The notes: a model not told the origin generated them from the sequence alone. A stretch of 45,485 bases of DNA from Methanomassiliicoccus sp. UBA6 (GCA_002508545.1 DAVH01000021.1:698-46182), one strand, 5' to 3'. Shown: positions 32,821-40,925, counted from the first letter of the stretch. Translations and numbers: made by a program.

Positions 32821-34845
32821 ATGATAGCGTTAGCGGTAGCTCTGGTCGTAATGATCAGCGCCGTCGCGATCATTGCCGTGCAAGGCCCTGCCACCTTGAC
32901 CCTTGCGGACCAAGGTGACAACAACGAGCAGGGCGATGATCAGACACCGTGTCCCGACGGCACGGACGACGAGGGCGCCGCGGACGACGAATGCGCCGAT
33001 CCGGTCAAGGAGACGGACGATCCGGTCCCATGCGAGACCACGATCACCGCCGAGAAGACCGCTACGGGCTTTTGGGAGCTGGCCACAACCTACTCCTGGA
33101 CCGTGGTGAAGGAGCTCAATGAGAACGACCGGGTTGTCGCTTCTGGCTCGAAGGGATTTGATCTCCAGATCGAGCCGGGGGAGACCGCCTGCGTTTCGTA
33201 CATCATTACCGCGGACCGCTCGAAAGCATGCATCGATGAGGTCTTTGGGGTCAGGGGTGCGATCACGGTGACCAACACCGGCTGCTTCGACACTGCTGAT
33301 CTGACCATCTGCGACACCGTCCAGATCGCAGATTGCAATGGGGAGTTCTCTGACTATGCGACCTTCAAGGTCGACACCTCCTGCCACCCAGTGCTGGCGG
33401 CCGGGGAGTGCTTCACCTACTTCTACGAGTTTGAGTTCGAGCCCGCCGGGGACGTTCTCTACCGTAACGTCGCTGATGTCCAGATCTCCAACTTCGTTGA
33501 TGCCTGCGGAGAGATGTCCGGCGTCAGGGCCTGCGAGGAGTTCTGCCTGCCCTGTGAGCCCGAGTGCACCGTGATCGACGAGTGTGCCTGCCTGGTCGAT
33601 GAGTTCTGCGCTCCTTGCGGATTCGAGGTCGTTGCTCTGACCGACACCGGCCCCTGGGAGCTTGACGGCGACTGCACCCACTTCGAGTTCTGCGTGAACC
33701 TTGAGGTCACCAACGTCTGTGCGCCTCGCAATTCAGCATTCGTGCTGAACAACGAGGCCATCCTGACCACCTGTGACACCGGGACCGTGGTGAGCGACTG
33801 CGTCTCGCTGTGCATATTCAGCGGCAAGTGCGAGACCACTCTCGATGTGTGCAAGACCGCGGACGTCCGCTGGACCGAGAAGTTCGAGCTGGGCCTTAAC
33901 TTCCCGGACGGCGGAGTGGTGACCGATGTGCAGACTGAGATGATCACGTTCGCTGAGGACGGCACCCCCGTTCTCGTCGATCAGTTCGTCATCAGCGACA
34001 AGGGATTCTTCGTCGTTCGCGGGGCCATCACGGTGACCAACACCGGTGATGTCTCGACCGAGGGCCTGTTCGTCACCGACACCATACAGATGTGGGACGG
34101 GTCCTGCTGGATCGACATCGCCTGCGTTGACGTGGACGTCTCCTGCAAGCCCGTCCTGTGCCCTGGCGAGTGCTTCACCTATTGCTATGAGGTCTCGTTC
34201 TGCCTGGACAACGTGTCGATGATCGACTTCTGCGAGAACCCGCTGCGGAACGTCGCGTTCGCCGGTGCCTGCAACTATGATGACGACGAGGACCTCGAGG
34301 GTGCGTTCTACTACCTGCCCCTGGAAGTCCCCTTCCTGCCTGAAAAGGTGACCATGGAGACCTCCGCGTCCTTCTCCTTTGAGAGCGTTGCTCCCCTCGG
34401 AGAGGACTGCGAGGATTCCACGATGAGCTTCAACACTGAGCTATGCTACTACCAGCTCGTCGAGATCACCTTCTGCGGTGAGGAGGTCAGGCTGAACGTC
34501 ATCTGCGATGTCTCCGCCCGGTCCAGCGTGGCCTTCAACAGCGGTTGCGACAGCAACTGCGCGGACGTCGAGACGGCCATCCACTTCGAGGGCTGCTCCG
34601 TCGTCTCCGGCGAGAAGGTGTGCGCTGAGGTCTCCTTCCAGTCCAGCGACTGCGACGACGACTGCATGGAGATCTGCATCCAGTGCCAGCCTGTGGACGT
34701 CAACATCCGTGCCCTGCTCTGCGCCGCTAACGCGGTCAGCGTCTACTACGACGACAATGGCTTTGCCATAAACAACCAGCAGATGCTGTTCTACGGAGCG
34801 TTCGCGTGCTTCGAGATGCCGGTGGACAACCAGGTTCCGGTCTGA
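32821..34845 (+). CDS. Cysteine-rich acidic secreted protein with duplicated domain
   Basis: A 674-residue protein. It starts with a hydrophobic signal-like segment ('MIALAVALVVMISAVAIIAV'), followed by an acidic linker ('GDNNEQGDD'). I count about 50 cysteines. A domain with 'VRGAITVTNTG', 'DT(V/I)Q', 'SCxPVL' and 'GECFTY' occurs twice, at about residues 140-220 and 398-480, so it has been duplicated. Pairs such as 'CLPCEPECTVIDECACL' suggest disulfides or metal sites. It has no enzyme motif and no C-terminal anchor, so it is probably exported or loosely attached. The basic stretch (KSKTK) before the ATG has no start codon in this frame. Confidence 0.75.
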   Translation: MIALAVALVVMISAVAIIAVQGPATLTLADQGDNNEQGDDQTPCPDGTDDEGAADDECADPVKETDDPVPCETTITAEKTATGFWELATTYSWTVVKELNENDRVVASGSKGFDLQIEPGETACVSYIITADRSKACIDEVFGVRGAITVTNTGCFDTADLTICDTVQIADCNGEFSDYATFKVDTSCHPVLAAGECFTYFYEFEFEPAGDVLYRNVADVQISNFVDACGEMSGVRACEEFCLPCEPECTVIDECACLVDEFCAPCGFEVVALTDTGPWELDGDCTHFEFCVNLEVTNVCAPRNSAFVLNNEAILTTCDTGTVVSDCVSLCIFSGKCETTLDVCKTADVRWTEKFELGLNFPDGGVVTDVQTEMITFAEDGTPVLVDQFVISDKGFFVVRGAITVTNTGDVSTEGLFVTDTIQMWDGSCWIDIACVDVDVSCKPVLCPGECFTYCYEVSFCLDNVSMIDFCENPLRNVAFAGACNYDDDEDLEGAFYYLPLEVPFLPEKVTMETSASFSFESVAPLGEDCEDSTMSFNTELCYYQLVEITFCGEEVRLNVICDVSARSSVAFNSGCDSNCADVETAIHFEGCSVVSGEKVCAEVSFQSSDCDDDCMEICIQCQPVDVNIRALLCAANAVSVYYDDNGFAINNQQMLFYGAFACFEMPVDNQVPV

Positions 34846-34880
34846 GCGGGATCGCGGCAAGGCGATGAAAAACTCTTCAA

Positions 34881-34898
34881 ATCTTTTATTATTTTTAT
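34881..34898 (+). terminator. T-rich terminator after the Cys-rich protein gene
   Basis: About 36 bases after the TGA, the run ATCTTTTATTATTTTTAT lies in an AT-rich stretch, the usual form of archaeal terminators. Confidence 0.4.
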
Positions 34899-34920
34899 AA
34901 TTAATTCATTAATCATATTG

Positions 34921-34984
34921 TCGCTCGGAGATGCGGCAACAAGGGCGGAAATTATATGTCTGACAAACGGAAGCTGCCGAGCGA
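34921..34984. other. Structured-looking element in the AT-rich gap
   Basis: TCGCTCGG (34921-34928) and CCGAGCGA (34977-34984) are perfect reverse complements about 48 bases apart, a GC-rich island in an otherwise AT-rich gap. The interior has further G-rich and C-rich pieces (GCGGCA, CTGCC). It could be a small structured RNA or an mRNA-linked element. It lacks a tRNA T-loop sequence, so I reject tRNA. The gap 34846-35116 holds no other clear coding sequence. Confidence 0.3.
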
Positions 34985-35062
34985 GCAAACCTTAAGTTCG
35001 TGATGAAAATGCAATAAAATTTTTACTATTATCTAAAAAGAAAACGATAAATAGTCCCTGTT

Positions 35063-35095
35063 CCAAACTAGTTTTGGAGCCCCAGAGGGGGGGCT
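35063..35095 (+). promoter_or_regulatory. Palindrome and hairpin in the leader of the 28-residue gene
   Basis: CCAAACTAGTTTTGG (35063-35077) is almost a perfect palindrome. AGCCCC (35078-35083) pairs with GGGGCT (35090-35095) right after it. Together they precede the strong Shine-Dalgarno sequence at 35101-35110. Confidence 0.4.
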
Positions 35096-35116
35096 AACTG
35101 GAAGGAGGTGAAAACT

Positions 35117-35203
35117 GTGTTTGAGCTCGTCTACTTCAGCGGCGCTGTGGTATTCTTCGCGGCTGCATGGACCTTTGTCAAGATCAAGGCCGGACGCCGG
35201 TGA
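35117..35203 (+). CDS. 28-residue single-span membrane peptide
   Basis: GTG at 35117 is preceded 7 bases upstream by GAAGGAGGTGA, a full complement to the 3' end of 16S rRNA. The peptide is MFELVYFSGA, then a hydrophobic stretch rich in Val, Phe and Ala, ending with the basic tail KIKAGRR. The span (residues 5-21) is long enough to cross the membrane once. No match to a known family comes to mind. A hairpin lies before it and a hairpin with T-rich tail after it, so it looks like a free-standing small gene. It may be a subunit or regulator of a membrane complex; partner unknown. Confidence 0.65.
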   Translation: MFELVYFSGAVVFFAAAWTFVKIKAGRR

Positions 35204-35239
35204 GCCGGTCCTGCGGTCTAACGACCCAAACCCAACGGC

Positions 35240-35270
35240 TGGCCGCAAGGCCTTCCGCTTCGTTTTATTA
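35240..35270 (+). terminator. Hairpin and T-rich tail after the small peptide gene
   Basis: GGCC (35241-35244) pairs with GGCC (35249-35252) around GCAA, followed by CGTTTTATTA. It lies 37 bases after the peptide's stop and just before the stop of the opposite-strand gene at 35273. Confidence 0.4.
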
Positions 35271-35272
35271 TC

Positions 35273-36058
35273 TCACCACTTCGAGTAGCGCCCATCCTCG
35301 GGGAAGTTCAGCTTCCTGATGCGCGCCAGGACCTCGTTGCCGTGCGCGGGAACATCGGGCACCGAGACGCTGACCTCCCGCTGCTGGTAGAACTCCTCGT
35401 ACCTGGCGACCAGCTCGTCGATCTTGGCCCCGCCGTCATTTAGGTACAGGGTGAGGCTCTTGCTGTCCAGCACCCCCAGCCCGGGCGCCTGCGCCAGCAG
35501 GTGGGCCACCGGCCTCTCCAGCGAGCGGTGGTTGAACACGTTCATCTCCTGGGACAGGTCCCAGAGGGTGATCGGCGACCCGACGTTCATCCGCTGGATC
35601 GCCAGGAGCACGCGGTACGCCTCGTCGGGGTAGTCCGCCTCGAGCTTCTTCTCCTCGGAGCGGTAGCGCTCCCAGCACCGGGCCACCGCCAGCTCCTCGG
35701 TCGCTGGCGGGTATACCACTCGGTACGGGATCGTTCCCCTGCCGTCCTCCGAGACCGAGGTAAGGGCGGTCTCCAGGCTGCGGCAGATGCGGCACACGCT
35801 CACCCGGCTGCACTTCCTTCCCACGATGGCGAACCTGCGGTCGTCGAAGGAGTGCACCTCGTCCTCCGGAGCGCCCCTCCGGCGGAAGTGGCGGCTGTGA
35901 GGGATGTCCCCCGGCCTGACCCTGTCCACGCCGCTGACCCTGCCGATGACCTCGACGTCGAAGAACATCTCCTGTTGCTCGTCCCAGAACCCTTCGGGGA
36001 GCTCCTCCAGCAGTTCCCTCTTTCCGCGGCGACAGAACCAGCAACGTTTCTCATCCAT
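35273..36058 (-). CDS. Zinc-finger hypothetical protein
   Basis: A 261-residue protein. The N-terminus has 'CWFCRRG' (residues 6-9) and, about 70 residues on, 'CSRVSVCRIC', so four Cys could hold a zinc. The middle and C-terminal part is helical ('DEAYRVLLAIQRMNVGSPITLWDLSQEM'), suggesting a winged helix, then 'KIDELVARYEEFYQQREV'. No family is recognised. ATG 36058 is preferred; AAATTATATCC about 30 bases upstream would make the mRNA leaderless. The open frame to 36151 has no good start with a ribosome site. Confidence 0.65.
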   Translation of the reverse strand: MDEKRCWFCRRGKRELLEELPEGFWDEQQEMFFDVEVIGRVSGVDRVRPGDIPHSRHFRRRGAPEDEVHSFDDRRFAIVGRKCSRVSVCRICRSLETALTSVSEDGRGTIPYRVVYPPATEELAVARCWERYRSEEKKLEADYPDEAYRVLLAIQRMNVGSPITLWDLSQEMNVFNHRSLERPVAHLLAQAPGLGVLDSKSLTLYLNDGGAKIDELVARYEEFYQQREVSVSVPDVPAHGNEVLARIRKLNFPEDGRYSKW

Positions 36059-36190
36059 GGTATCGGGGGGAATATGCTGGAGCAGGGATATAATTTTGGC
36101 ATAGTGGTCAGAAAATAATATTGCCCGGCCCCGAGCCCCAGTAACGGTCACCTATTTGAGGCGGGGGGTCCGTAGTTCACCAGAGCGGCG

Positions 36191-36799
36191 ATGCAGCGGG
36201 TCAGGATCGAATCGCTGACCGATCTGGTCTTCGGGTTGGCGCTGTCCATCGGAGCGCTGGTGCTGACCCTGCAGGACCAACAGGACACGCTGGACCTGAT
36301 GACCAGCATCCTGTGGTTCGTCTTCAGCTTCCTCATCCTGATCTCGGTCTGGCTGAACTACTCGTACATCATGTCCAAGATCACGGTGGAGACGCCGTCG
36401 GCCCTGCTCCTCAACCTCGTCCTCCTTCTGTGCGTGTCCCTGGAGCCGTTCGTCCTCAACGTCATGGTCGATGAGGGGAACGTCGACGAGGTCCTGGAGA
36501 CCGCCTCCTCGGCCTACGCGATCATCGTGGGCACCATCATGGCATGCCTGGGAGCGATGCTCCACCGATCCATGGAGATGCACCTCGAGCGGGGCGACCA
36601 GGAGGGGGCGAGGAACGAGCGGAGACTGAGGAACAGCCGGATCTTCTACTCCGCGGCGTTCTACCTCACCCTGCTCCCCATCTTCTGGGACGTCCAGGTC
36701 GCGGGGTTCCCCCTCCGCTTCATCGTATGGTACGCCTCTCCCCTACTGTGGATGATCAACGTCGCGGCGAACCAGGTGGGGCGACATCTCCGGCGCTGA
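36191..36799 (+). CDS. TMEM175-like potassium channel protein
   Basis: A 202-residue membrane protein with six hydrophobic segments. The opening 'RIESLTDLVFGLALSIGAL' matches the TMEM175/DUF1211 signature (R..FSD.vFAIa.t), in which the first helix forms the ion filter; here Phe-Ser is replaced by Leu-Thr. Bacterial and archaeal TMEM175 proteins of this length form tetrameric K+ channels. The conserved tryptophan pair and 'HRSMEMHLERGDQEG' loop fit the family. It abuts the end of metF on the other strand, with one base between. Confidence 0.72.
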   Translation: MQRVRIESLTDLVFGLALSIGALVLTLQDQQDTLDLMTSILWFVFSFLILISVWLNYSYIMSKITVETPSALLLNLVLLLCVSLEPFVLNVMVDEGNVDEVLETASSAYAIIVGTIMACLGAMLHRSMEMHLERGDQEGARNERRLRNSRIFYSAAFYLTLLPIFWDVQVAGFPLRFIVWYASPLLWMINVAANQVGRHLRR

Positions 36800-36800
36800 C

Positions 36801-37712
36801 CTACGGCCTGGGCGCGAGGCCGCACTCCTGGACCACGGACGGCACGATATCCTCCCACCCGATGGCCATGATGTGGACGCCGTGGACGCCGGGGATCGAG
36901 CGCAGCCGGTCTATGGTCTCCACGCACAGCTTGACGCCCTCCTTCTTGGGGTCCGCGGCGTTCTTCATGCGGTCCACCACCTCGTCCGGAACGCTCATCC
37001 CGGACACCTTGGTCTTCATGTACCGGGCGGCGTTGGCCGAGCGCAGCGGGATGACGCCCGCGAGGATGTGGGTCCTGCGGTCGAGGCCGCGCTCGCGCAC
37101 CATGGCCATGAACCTCTCGAAGCGGTCGAGGTCGAACACCGCCTGCGTCTGGATGAAGTCCGCGCCGGCGTTGATCTTCTTGGCCAGGCGGGCCACCCGA
37201 AGCTCGAAGGGGTCAGCGAAGGGATTGGCGGCAGCGCCCAGGAACACCTGGGGGCGCTCCTCCAGCACGTCCCCGCCCCACACCTGCCCGAGGTCGCGCA
37301 TCTGGCGGAACACCATCAGCTGCTGCACCGAATCGAGGTCGTAGACGTTCTTGGCCTCCTTCTGGTTCCCGAAGGTCTGGTGGTCGCCGGAGATGCACAG
37401 CACGTTCCTGATCCCCAGCGCGGCCGCGCCCAGCAGGTCGGACTGCATGGCGATCCGGTTGCGGTCCCGGCAGGTCATCTGCATGACCGGTTCCGCCCCC
37501 TCCTGCAGGCAGACCACCGACGAGGCCATGCTCGACAGGCGGACGATGGCCGTCTGGTTGTCGGTGAGGTTGAACGCGTCGGCGCTGTCCCTCAGCAGGG
37601 CCGCCTTCCTCCTGACCGGGTCGGCGCTGGCGGACTTCGGCGGGCCGATCTCGGTGGTAACGGCGAAGCGGCCGCTCTCCAATACCCTCTCGAGGTTGCT
37701 GCCGGACCTCAT
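36801..37712 (-). CDS. metF: Methylene-H4F reductase, catalytic subunit
   Basis: A 303-residue MetF with the TIM-barrel fold. The N-terminal 'FAVTTEIGPPKSA' carries the catalytic Glu, 'NLTDNQTAIVRLSSM' and 'MTCRDRNRIAMQSDLLGAAALGIRNVL' are folate- and FAD-binding regions, and 'NAGADFIQTQAVFDLDRF' is near the C-terminus. It reduces 5,10-methylene-H4F to methyl-H4F, the substrate of AcsE. It is the last gene of a five-gene operon (HdrA part 1, HdrA part 2, MvhD, MetV, MetF) with ATGA overlaps throughout. Stop TAG. Confidence 0.95.
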   Translation of the reverse strand: MRSGSNLERVLESGRFAVTTEIGPPKSASADPVRRKAALLRDSADAFNLTDNQTAIVRLSSMASSVVCLQEGAEPVMQMTCRDRNRIAMQSDLLGAAALGIRNVLCISGDHQTFGNQKEAKNVYDLDSVQQLMVFRQMRDLGQVWGGDVLEERPQVFLGAAANPFADPFELRVARLAKKINAGADFIQTQAVFDLDRFERFMAMVRERGLDRRTHILAGVIPLRSANAARYMKTKVSGMSVPDEVVDRMKNAADPKKEGVKLCVETIDRLRSIPGVHGVHIMAIGWEDIVPSVVQECGLAPRP

Positions 37713-38404
37713 CTCATGGCCTCCTTCTCCTCTTCGCTCTGGACCGCGGGGGGGCGCACGATGCGGCGCGGCCCTCCCGACCGCGACGGCAGCCAGTTCT
37801 TGGGAGGTATGTTCACCTCGAGCAGGTCGAGCCGCCCCAGCCGCTCCAGGCTGCGGTAGATCTGGTCCCATCCACACGGCAGGTCGCGGTTGACCTCGCA
37901 CCTCCCGTCCTGGGAGCCACCGCACGGCCCGTTCATGAGGCTCTTGGAGCACCTGGCCACCGGGCACACTCCCCCGGTGAGGTGCAGGACGCAGTCCCCG
38001 CAGCCCCCGCACTTCTCCGCGAAGACGCCGGGCTCCTCCGGCGCGCCCATGTTGGAGGTGTTTAGGCCGGGGACGACCATCACTTGAGGATACATCTCCT
38101 GCAGGACCTGGGCGCCCACGCCGCAGGCCATGCTCACGACCACGTCGCTGTCCATGACCTGGCGCTCGATCTCCCGCACCCATTCCTTCTCGCACTGCCT
38201 CTCGACGGTGACCTCGGCGATCTCCACCTCGCGGCCCTCGGAGCCGGCCAGCAGCCTGAGCGCCTCGGACAGGGTGGCGACCTCCTTCTCTCCGCCAGCA
38301 TGGCAGATCGAAACGCAGGAGCGGCACCCCGCCACCAGGATCCTGCTTTTCCCCTCGAGCATCTTCACTATGTGTCCCAGGTCCTTCCGCTCGGCGATGA
38401 TCAT
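37709..38404 (-). CDS. metV: Methylene-H4F reductase, MetV subunit
   Basis: A 231-residue protein of the MTHFR C-terminal (MetV) family. Cysteine-rich regions near 27-34 ('CRSCVSIC'), 131-134 ('CGGCGDC') and 150-168 ('CSKSLMNGPCGGSQDGRC') bind Fe-S or zinc. 'VVSMACGVGAQVLQEMYP' is a conserved segment. In acetogens such as Moorella, MetV forms a complex with MetF and joins it to HdrA and MvhD. It starts at ATG 38404, overlapping the MvhD stop by four bases. Confidence 0.92.
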   Translation of the reverse strand: MIIAERKDLGHIVKMLEGKSRILVAGCRSCVSICHAGGEKEVATLSEALRLLAGSEGREVEIAEVTVERQCEKEWVREIERQVMDSDVVVSMACGVGAQVLQEMYPQVMVVPGLNTSNMGAPEEPGVFAEKCGGCGDCVLHLTGGVCPVARCSKSLMNGPCGGSQDGRCEVNRDLPCGWDQIYRSLERLGRLDLLEVNIPPKNWLPSRSGGPRRIVRPPAVQSEEEKEAMR

Positions 38405-38808
38405 CCGTCACCCTCCAGTATCCTGATCGGCCCCCACTGGCGCGCCGACCGGCGCATTCCCTCCAGCGCCTCCATGAGCCAGGCGTGCTGGTTGGAGGCC
38501 ACGCTGAACATCTTCACCCTATCGGGCTCCAGGCCCAGCTGCGATAGCAGGGAGCGGACCTCGGCCACCCTCTTCCTCGCCTGGTAGTTGCCGGTGCGGT
38601 TCCGGCAGTTGCCGTCCAGGCAGGCGACCACCATGGCCGCCCAGGCGCCCTGGCGGAGGGCCCGGAGCATCATGACCTCGTCCACCCGGCCGGAGCAGGG
38701 GAGCTCGATCACCTGCACCTCCGGGGGAACGGTCTCGCCGCCCTCCGGCCCGGCGAGGGCGGTGCGGGCGGTCTTGCATATGAACATCGCGATGATCGGC
38801 TCGGTCAT
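38401..38808 (-). CDS. mvhD: MvhD-family iron-sulfur electron carrier
   Basis: A 135-residue protein of the MvhD (FlpD) family. It has 'IELPCSGRVDEVMMLRAL' and 'VVACLDGNCRNRTGNYQARKRV', the usual 'PCSGR' and 'C..G.C....GN..A..R' motifs. There are four cysteines (C11, C38, C63, C68), and the N-terminal CxxC pair found in many MvhD proteins is reduced to one. It would carry electrons between the HdrA flavin and another partner, a hydrogenase or formate dehydrogenase in other organisms. Overlaps metV and the HdrA-like gene by four bases each. Confidence 0.9.
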   Translation of the reverse strand: MTEPIIAMFICKTARTALAGPEGGETVPPEVQVIELPCSGRVDEVMMLRALRQGAWAAMVVACLDGNCRNRTGNYQARKRVAEVRSLLSQLGLEPDRVKMFSVASNQHAWLMEALEGMRRSARQWGPIRILEGDG

Positions 38809-39881
38809 TGTCGGTCACCCATTATTATCTCCCTCTCATGCTCGGCCACCTCGGCGTAGGAGGGCAGCGACAGTGCCCTGGCGGGGCAGGCTCCGACACA
38901 TACCCCGCACGCCTGGCACAGCGCCCCGTCGATCGATGCCTTTCCCTCTTCCGCTGGCCGCGCGGCGCTGAACGGGCAGACCCTCGCGCAGGTCAGGCAC
39001 GCCGCGCACCGCTCGCGGTCCACCACCGCTGCCCGGGAGGCGCGGTCCTCCGGGTGAACGGCCAGGGTCATGGCCCGGGTGGCCGCGGCCCTTGCGCCGG
39101 TGACCCTTTCCGCCTCCAGCCTCTCGTACTCCGGCCCCGGGGACAGTATGCCCTCCCGCACCGTGGCCACCGCGCCCATGCCCGGCGACCCCCGGGCCAC
39201 GGCGAAGCTGCCGGACGTCAGGACCTCGGCATGCTCGCTGCGCCTTTCCATCACCAGCAGATCCGGAAAGATCTCGATCTCCCGCCCGGTGGTCTGGTCC
39301 CTCGCCGCGACCCGGGGCGGATCGAGAGATACCTCGGCCTCGGGGGTGCGGACGAACAGGACGCCGTCGGCCTGCGCCTGAGCGTAGACGACCTCGTCCG
39401 TGCCGTAGGCGGTCATCTCGGCCGCGAACGCCGCCACCGATGGGCGGGCGGCCCTCGCTCTAAGCTCACTCGCCGCCCTCACCGCCCGGATGAACGACGG
39501 CCGGGGGGAGCCGGCAGGGAGCACGAAGGCCACGCTGCGGACGCTCTCCGCCGCCTCGGCCGCGCACCGCTCGTCCAGTGACGCTGCGCCGCCAGCAGGC
39601 CTGTCCCCGGTGGAGGGGCAGAGGACCACCGCCGAGCAATCCACGACCATGTCGTCCCCGCCGGGGGCGCGGAGCCTAGCGTGGAAGCTGCCGGGGGAGC
39701 CTTCCGCCCCGACCAGCTCGGCCTCGATGACCTCGATGCCGCTGGGGATCCGGAGGAAGCATTGCTTCCTTGATCCCAGGGAGCGCACCAGCACCGCCCT
39801 CCCGCCCTGAGCGACGATCTCCCGGGCGGCCTCGACCGCCGCCGAGCCCACACCAACGACGAGCACCGTCGGCGCGCTCAT
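38805..39881 (-). CDS. HdrA-like protein, C-terminal half with two ferredoxin clusters
   Basis: A 358-residue protein. The N-terminus has a nucleotide-binding-like strand and loop ('VLVVGVGSAAVEAAREI', residues 5-21), as in the second half of HdrA. The C-terminus has two [4Fe-4S] motifs, 'CAACLTCARVCP' and 'CQACGVCVGACP' (residues about 292-340). The middle is diverged and Arg/Ala-rich. With the gene upstream it replaces a single HdrA. It probably docks electrons near the MetFV and MvhD subunits. No HdrB or HdrC gene is present in the operon. Confidence 0.85.
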   Translation of the reverse strand: MSAPTVLVVGVGSAAVEAAREIVAQGGRAVLVRSLGSRKQCFLRIPSGIEVIEAELVGAEGSPGSFHARLRAPGGDDMVVDCSAVVLCPSTGDRPAGGAASLDERCAAEAAESVRSVAFVLPAGSPRPSFIRAVRAASELRARAARPSVAAFAAEMTAYGTDEVVYAQAQADGVLFVRTPEAEVSLDPPRVAARDQTTGREIEIFPDLLVMERRSEHAEVLTSGSFAVARGSPGMGAVATVREGILSPGPEYERLEAERVTGARAAATRAMTLAVHPEDRASRAAVVDRERCAACLTCARVCPFSAARPAEEGKASIDGALCQACGVCVGACPARALSLPSYAEVAEHEREIIMGDRQ

Positions 39882-40885
39882 GGCCTCGCCCCCAGGTACG
39901 CTGCCGCTCGCCCCGCCGCGGCGGTGCCCTCCTCGATGCTCTCCCCCAGGTCCCGGGGGCCGGCGCAGGTGCCCGCGACGATGACGTCCTCGAGCTCGGA
40001 GACGAGGAAACCGTGCTCGTCCACGCCGATCCCGAATGCCTCCGCGAGGCGAGGGTTGTCAGGGCGGGGGAGCATCCCCACCGACAGCATCACGATGTCG
40101 AAGCTCTCCTCGACCAGGTTGTCCGCCTCGGTGGCGTACCGCACCACCGGCCGCCCGGCCGCCAGGATCTCCGAGGGCCGGGAGCGCACCGCCCGGACCA
40201 TCTCATCCTCCGCGGCCCAGTCCTCCGGTGCCGCCTCCCCGGCGTCCACCGGCCTCCAGTCCATGTAGAAGAAGGTGAGCCTCAATCCCGGGTACAGGTG
40301 CCGGAGCCTGCGGCCGAGCTTGGAGCCGTACTTGCAGCAGGCCTTCGAGCAATATGGGGCGCCGTGACGGGAGTCCCGGGACCCGACGCACTGGATGATG
40401 GCCATGCTCTCCGGCACCCTGCCGGTCGAGGGAACGGCCAGCGAGTTCGACTCCGCCAGCGACCTCTCGATGTCCAGGGACGATATGATATCCGGACTGT
40501 CGCGGGAATGGAGCCTTGGGTCCTTGTCCGGATCGAAGGGCAGGGCGCCGACCGCGAGGATCACCGCGCTGAAATCGTAGTCCTCGCAGCCCTCCGGTCG
40601 CCTGACCGTCGCCTGGAAGCCGTGCTCGCCCCTGGCGATGAACCCCAGCTCCGAGCTGACCAGCAGGTTCACCATCGGGCTCAGGAGCGCCTCCCTCCTC
40701 AGGTCGTGGGGAAGGCAGGCGTCGCAATGCTGGCAGGCGGGCGAGCCCTTGCACGCCAGCCGTGCGGCCATCCCGCCGGCCGACGGTGCGCTGTCCACCA
40801 CCGTCGAGAGTATCCCTCTCCGTGACAGCTCGACCGCGGCGGCCAGACCGGCAGCGCCGCCGCCCAGTATCAGGACCTGCTTCAT
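39878..40885 (-). CDS. hdrA: HdrA-like flavoprotein, N-terminal half
   Basis: A 335-residue flavoprotein. The dinucleotide fold 'VLILGGGAAGLAAAVEL' (residues 4-20) is followed by Cys-rich 'CKGSPACQHCDAC' and later 'IIQCVGSRDSRHGAPYCSKACCKY', the [4Fe-4S]-binding motif of HdrA, and the FAD-contact 'VAGTCAGPRDLGESIEEGTAAAGRAAAYL' at the end. HdrA holds the FAD that can bifurcate electrons. The start is ATG 40885 (GTG 40888 precedes it), with GAGGAAG upstream. It is the first gene of the operon, and its stop overlaps the start of the second HdrA-like gene by four bases. Confidence 0.9.
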   Translation of the reverse strand: MKQVLILGGGAAGLAAAVELSRRGILSTVVDSAPSAGGMAARLACKGSPACQHCDACLPHDLRREALLSPMVNLLVSSELGFIARGEHGFQATVRRPEGCEDYDFSAVILAVGALPFDPDKDPRLHSRDSPDIISSLDIERSLAESNSLAVPSTGRVPESMAIIQCVGSRDSRHGAPYCSKACCKYGSKLGRRLRHLYPGLRLTFFYMDWRPVDAGEAAPEDWAAEDEMVRAVRSRPSEILAAGRPVVRYATEADNLVEESFDIVMLSVGMLPRPDNPRLAEAFGIGVDEHGFLVSELEDVIVAGTCAGPRDLGESIEEGTAAAGRAAAYLGARP

Positions 40886-40925
40886 CACCGCTTCCTCTTT
40901 AGCCTGGCCTTTCTCAACGAATCTG

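Noticed and set aside
34921..34990. tRNA gene from the 8-base stem about 64 bases wide
   Set aside because: No T-loop (GTTCRA) or anticodon-arm pattern can be fitted.
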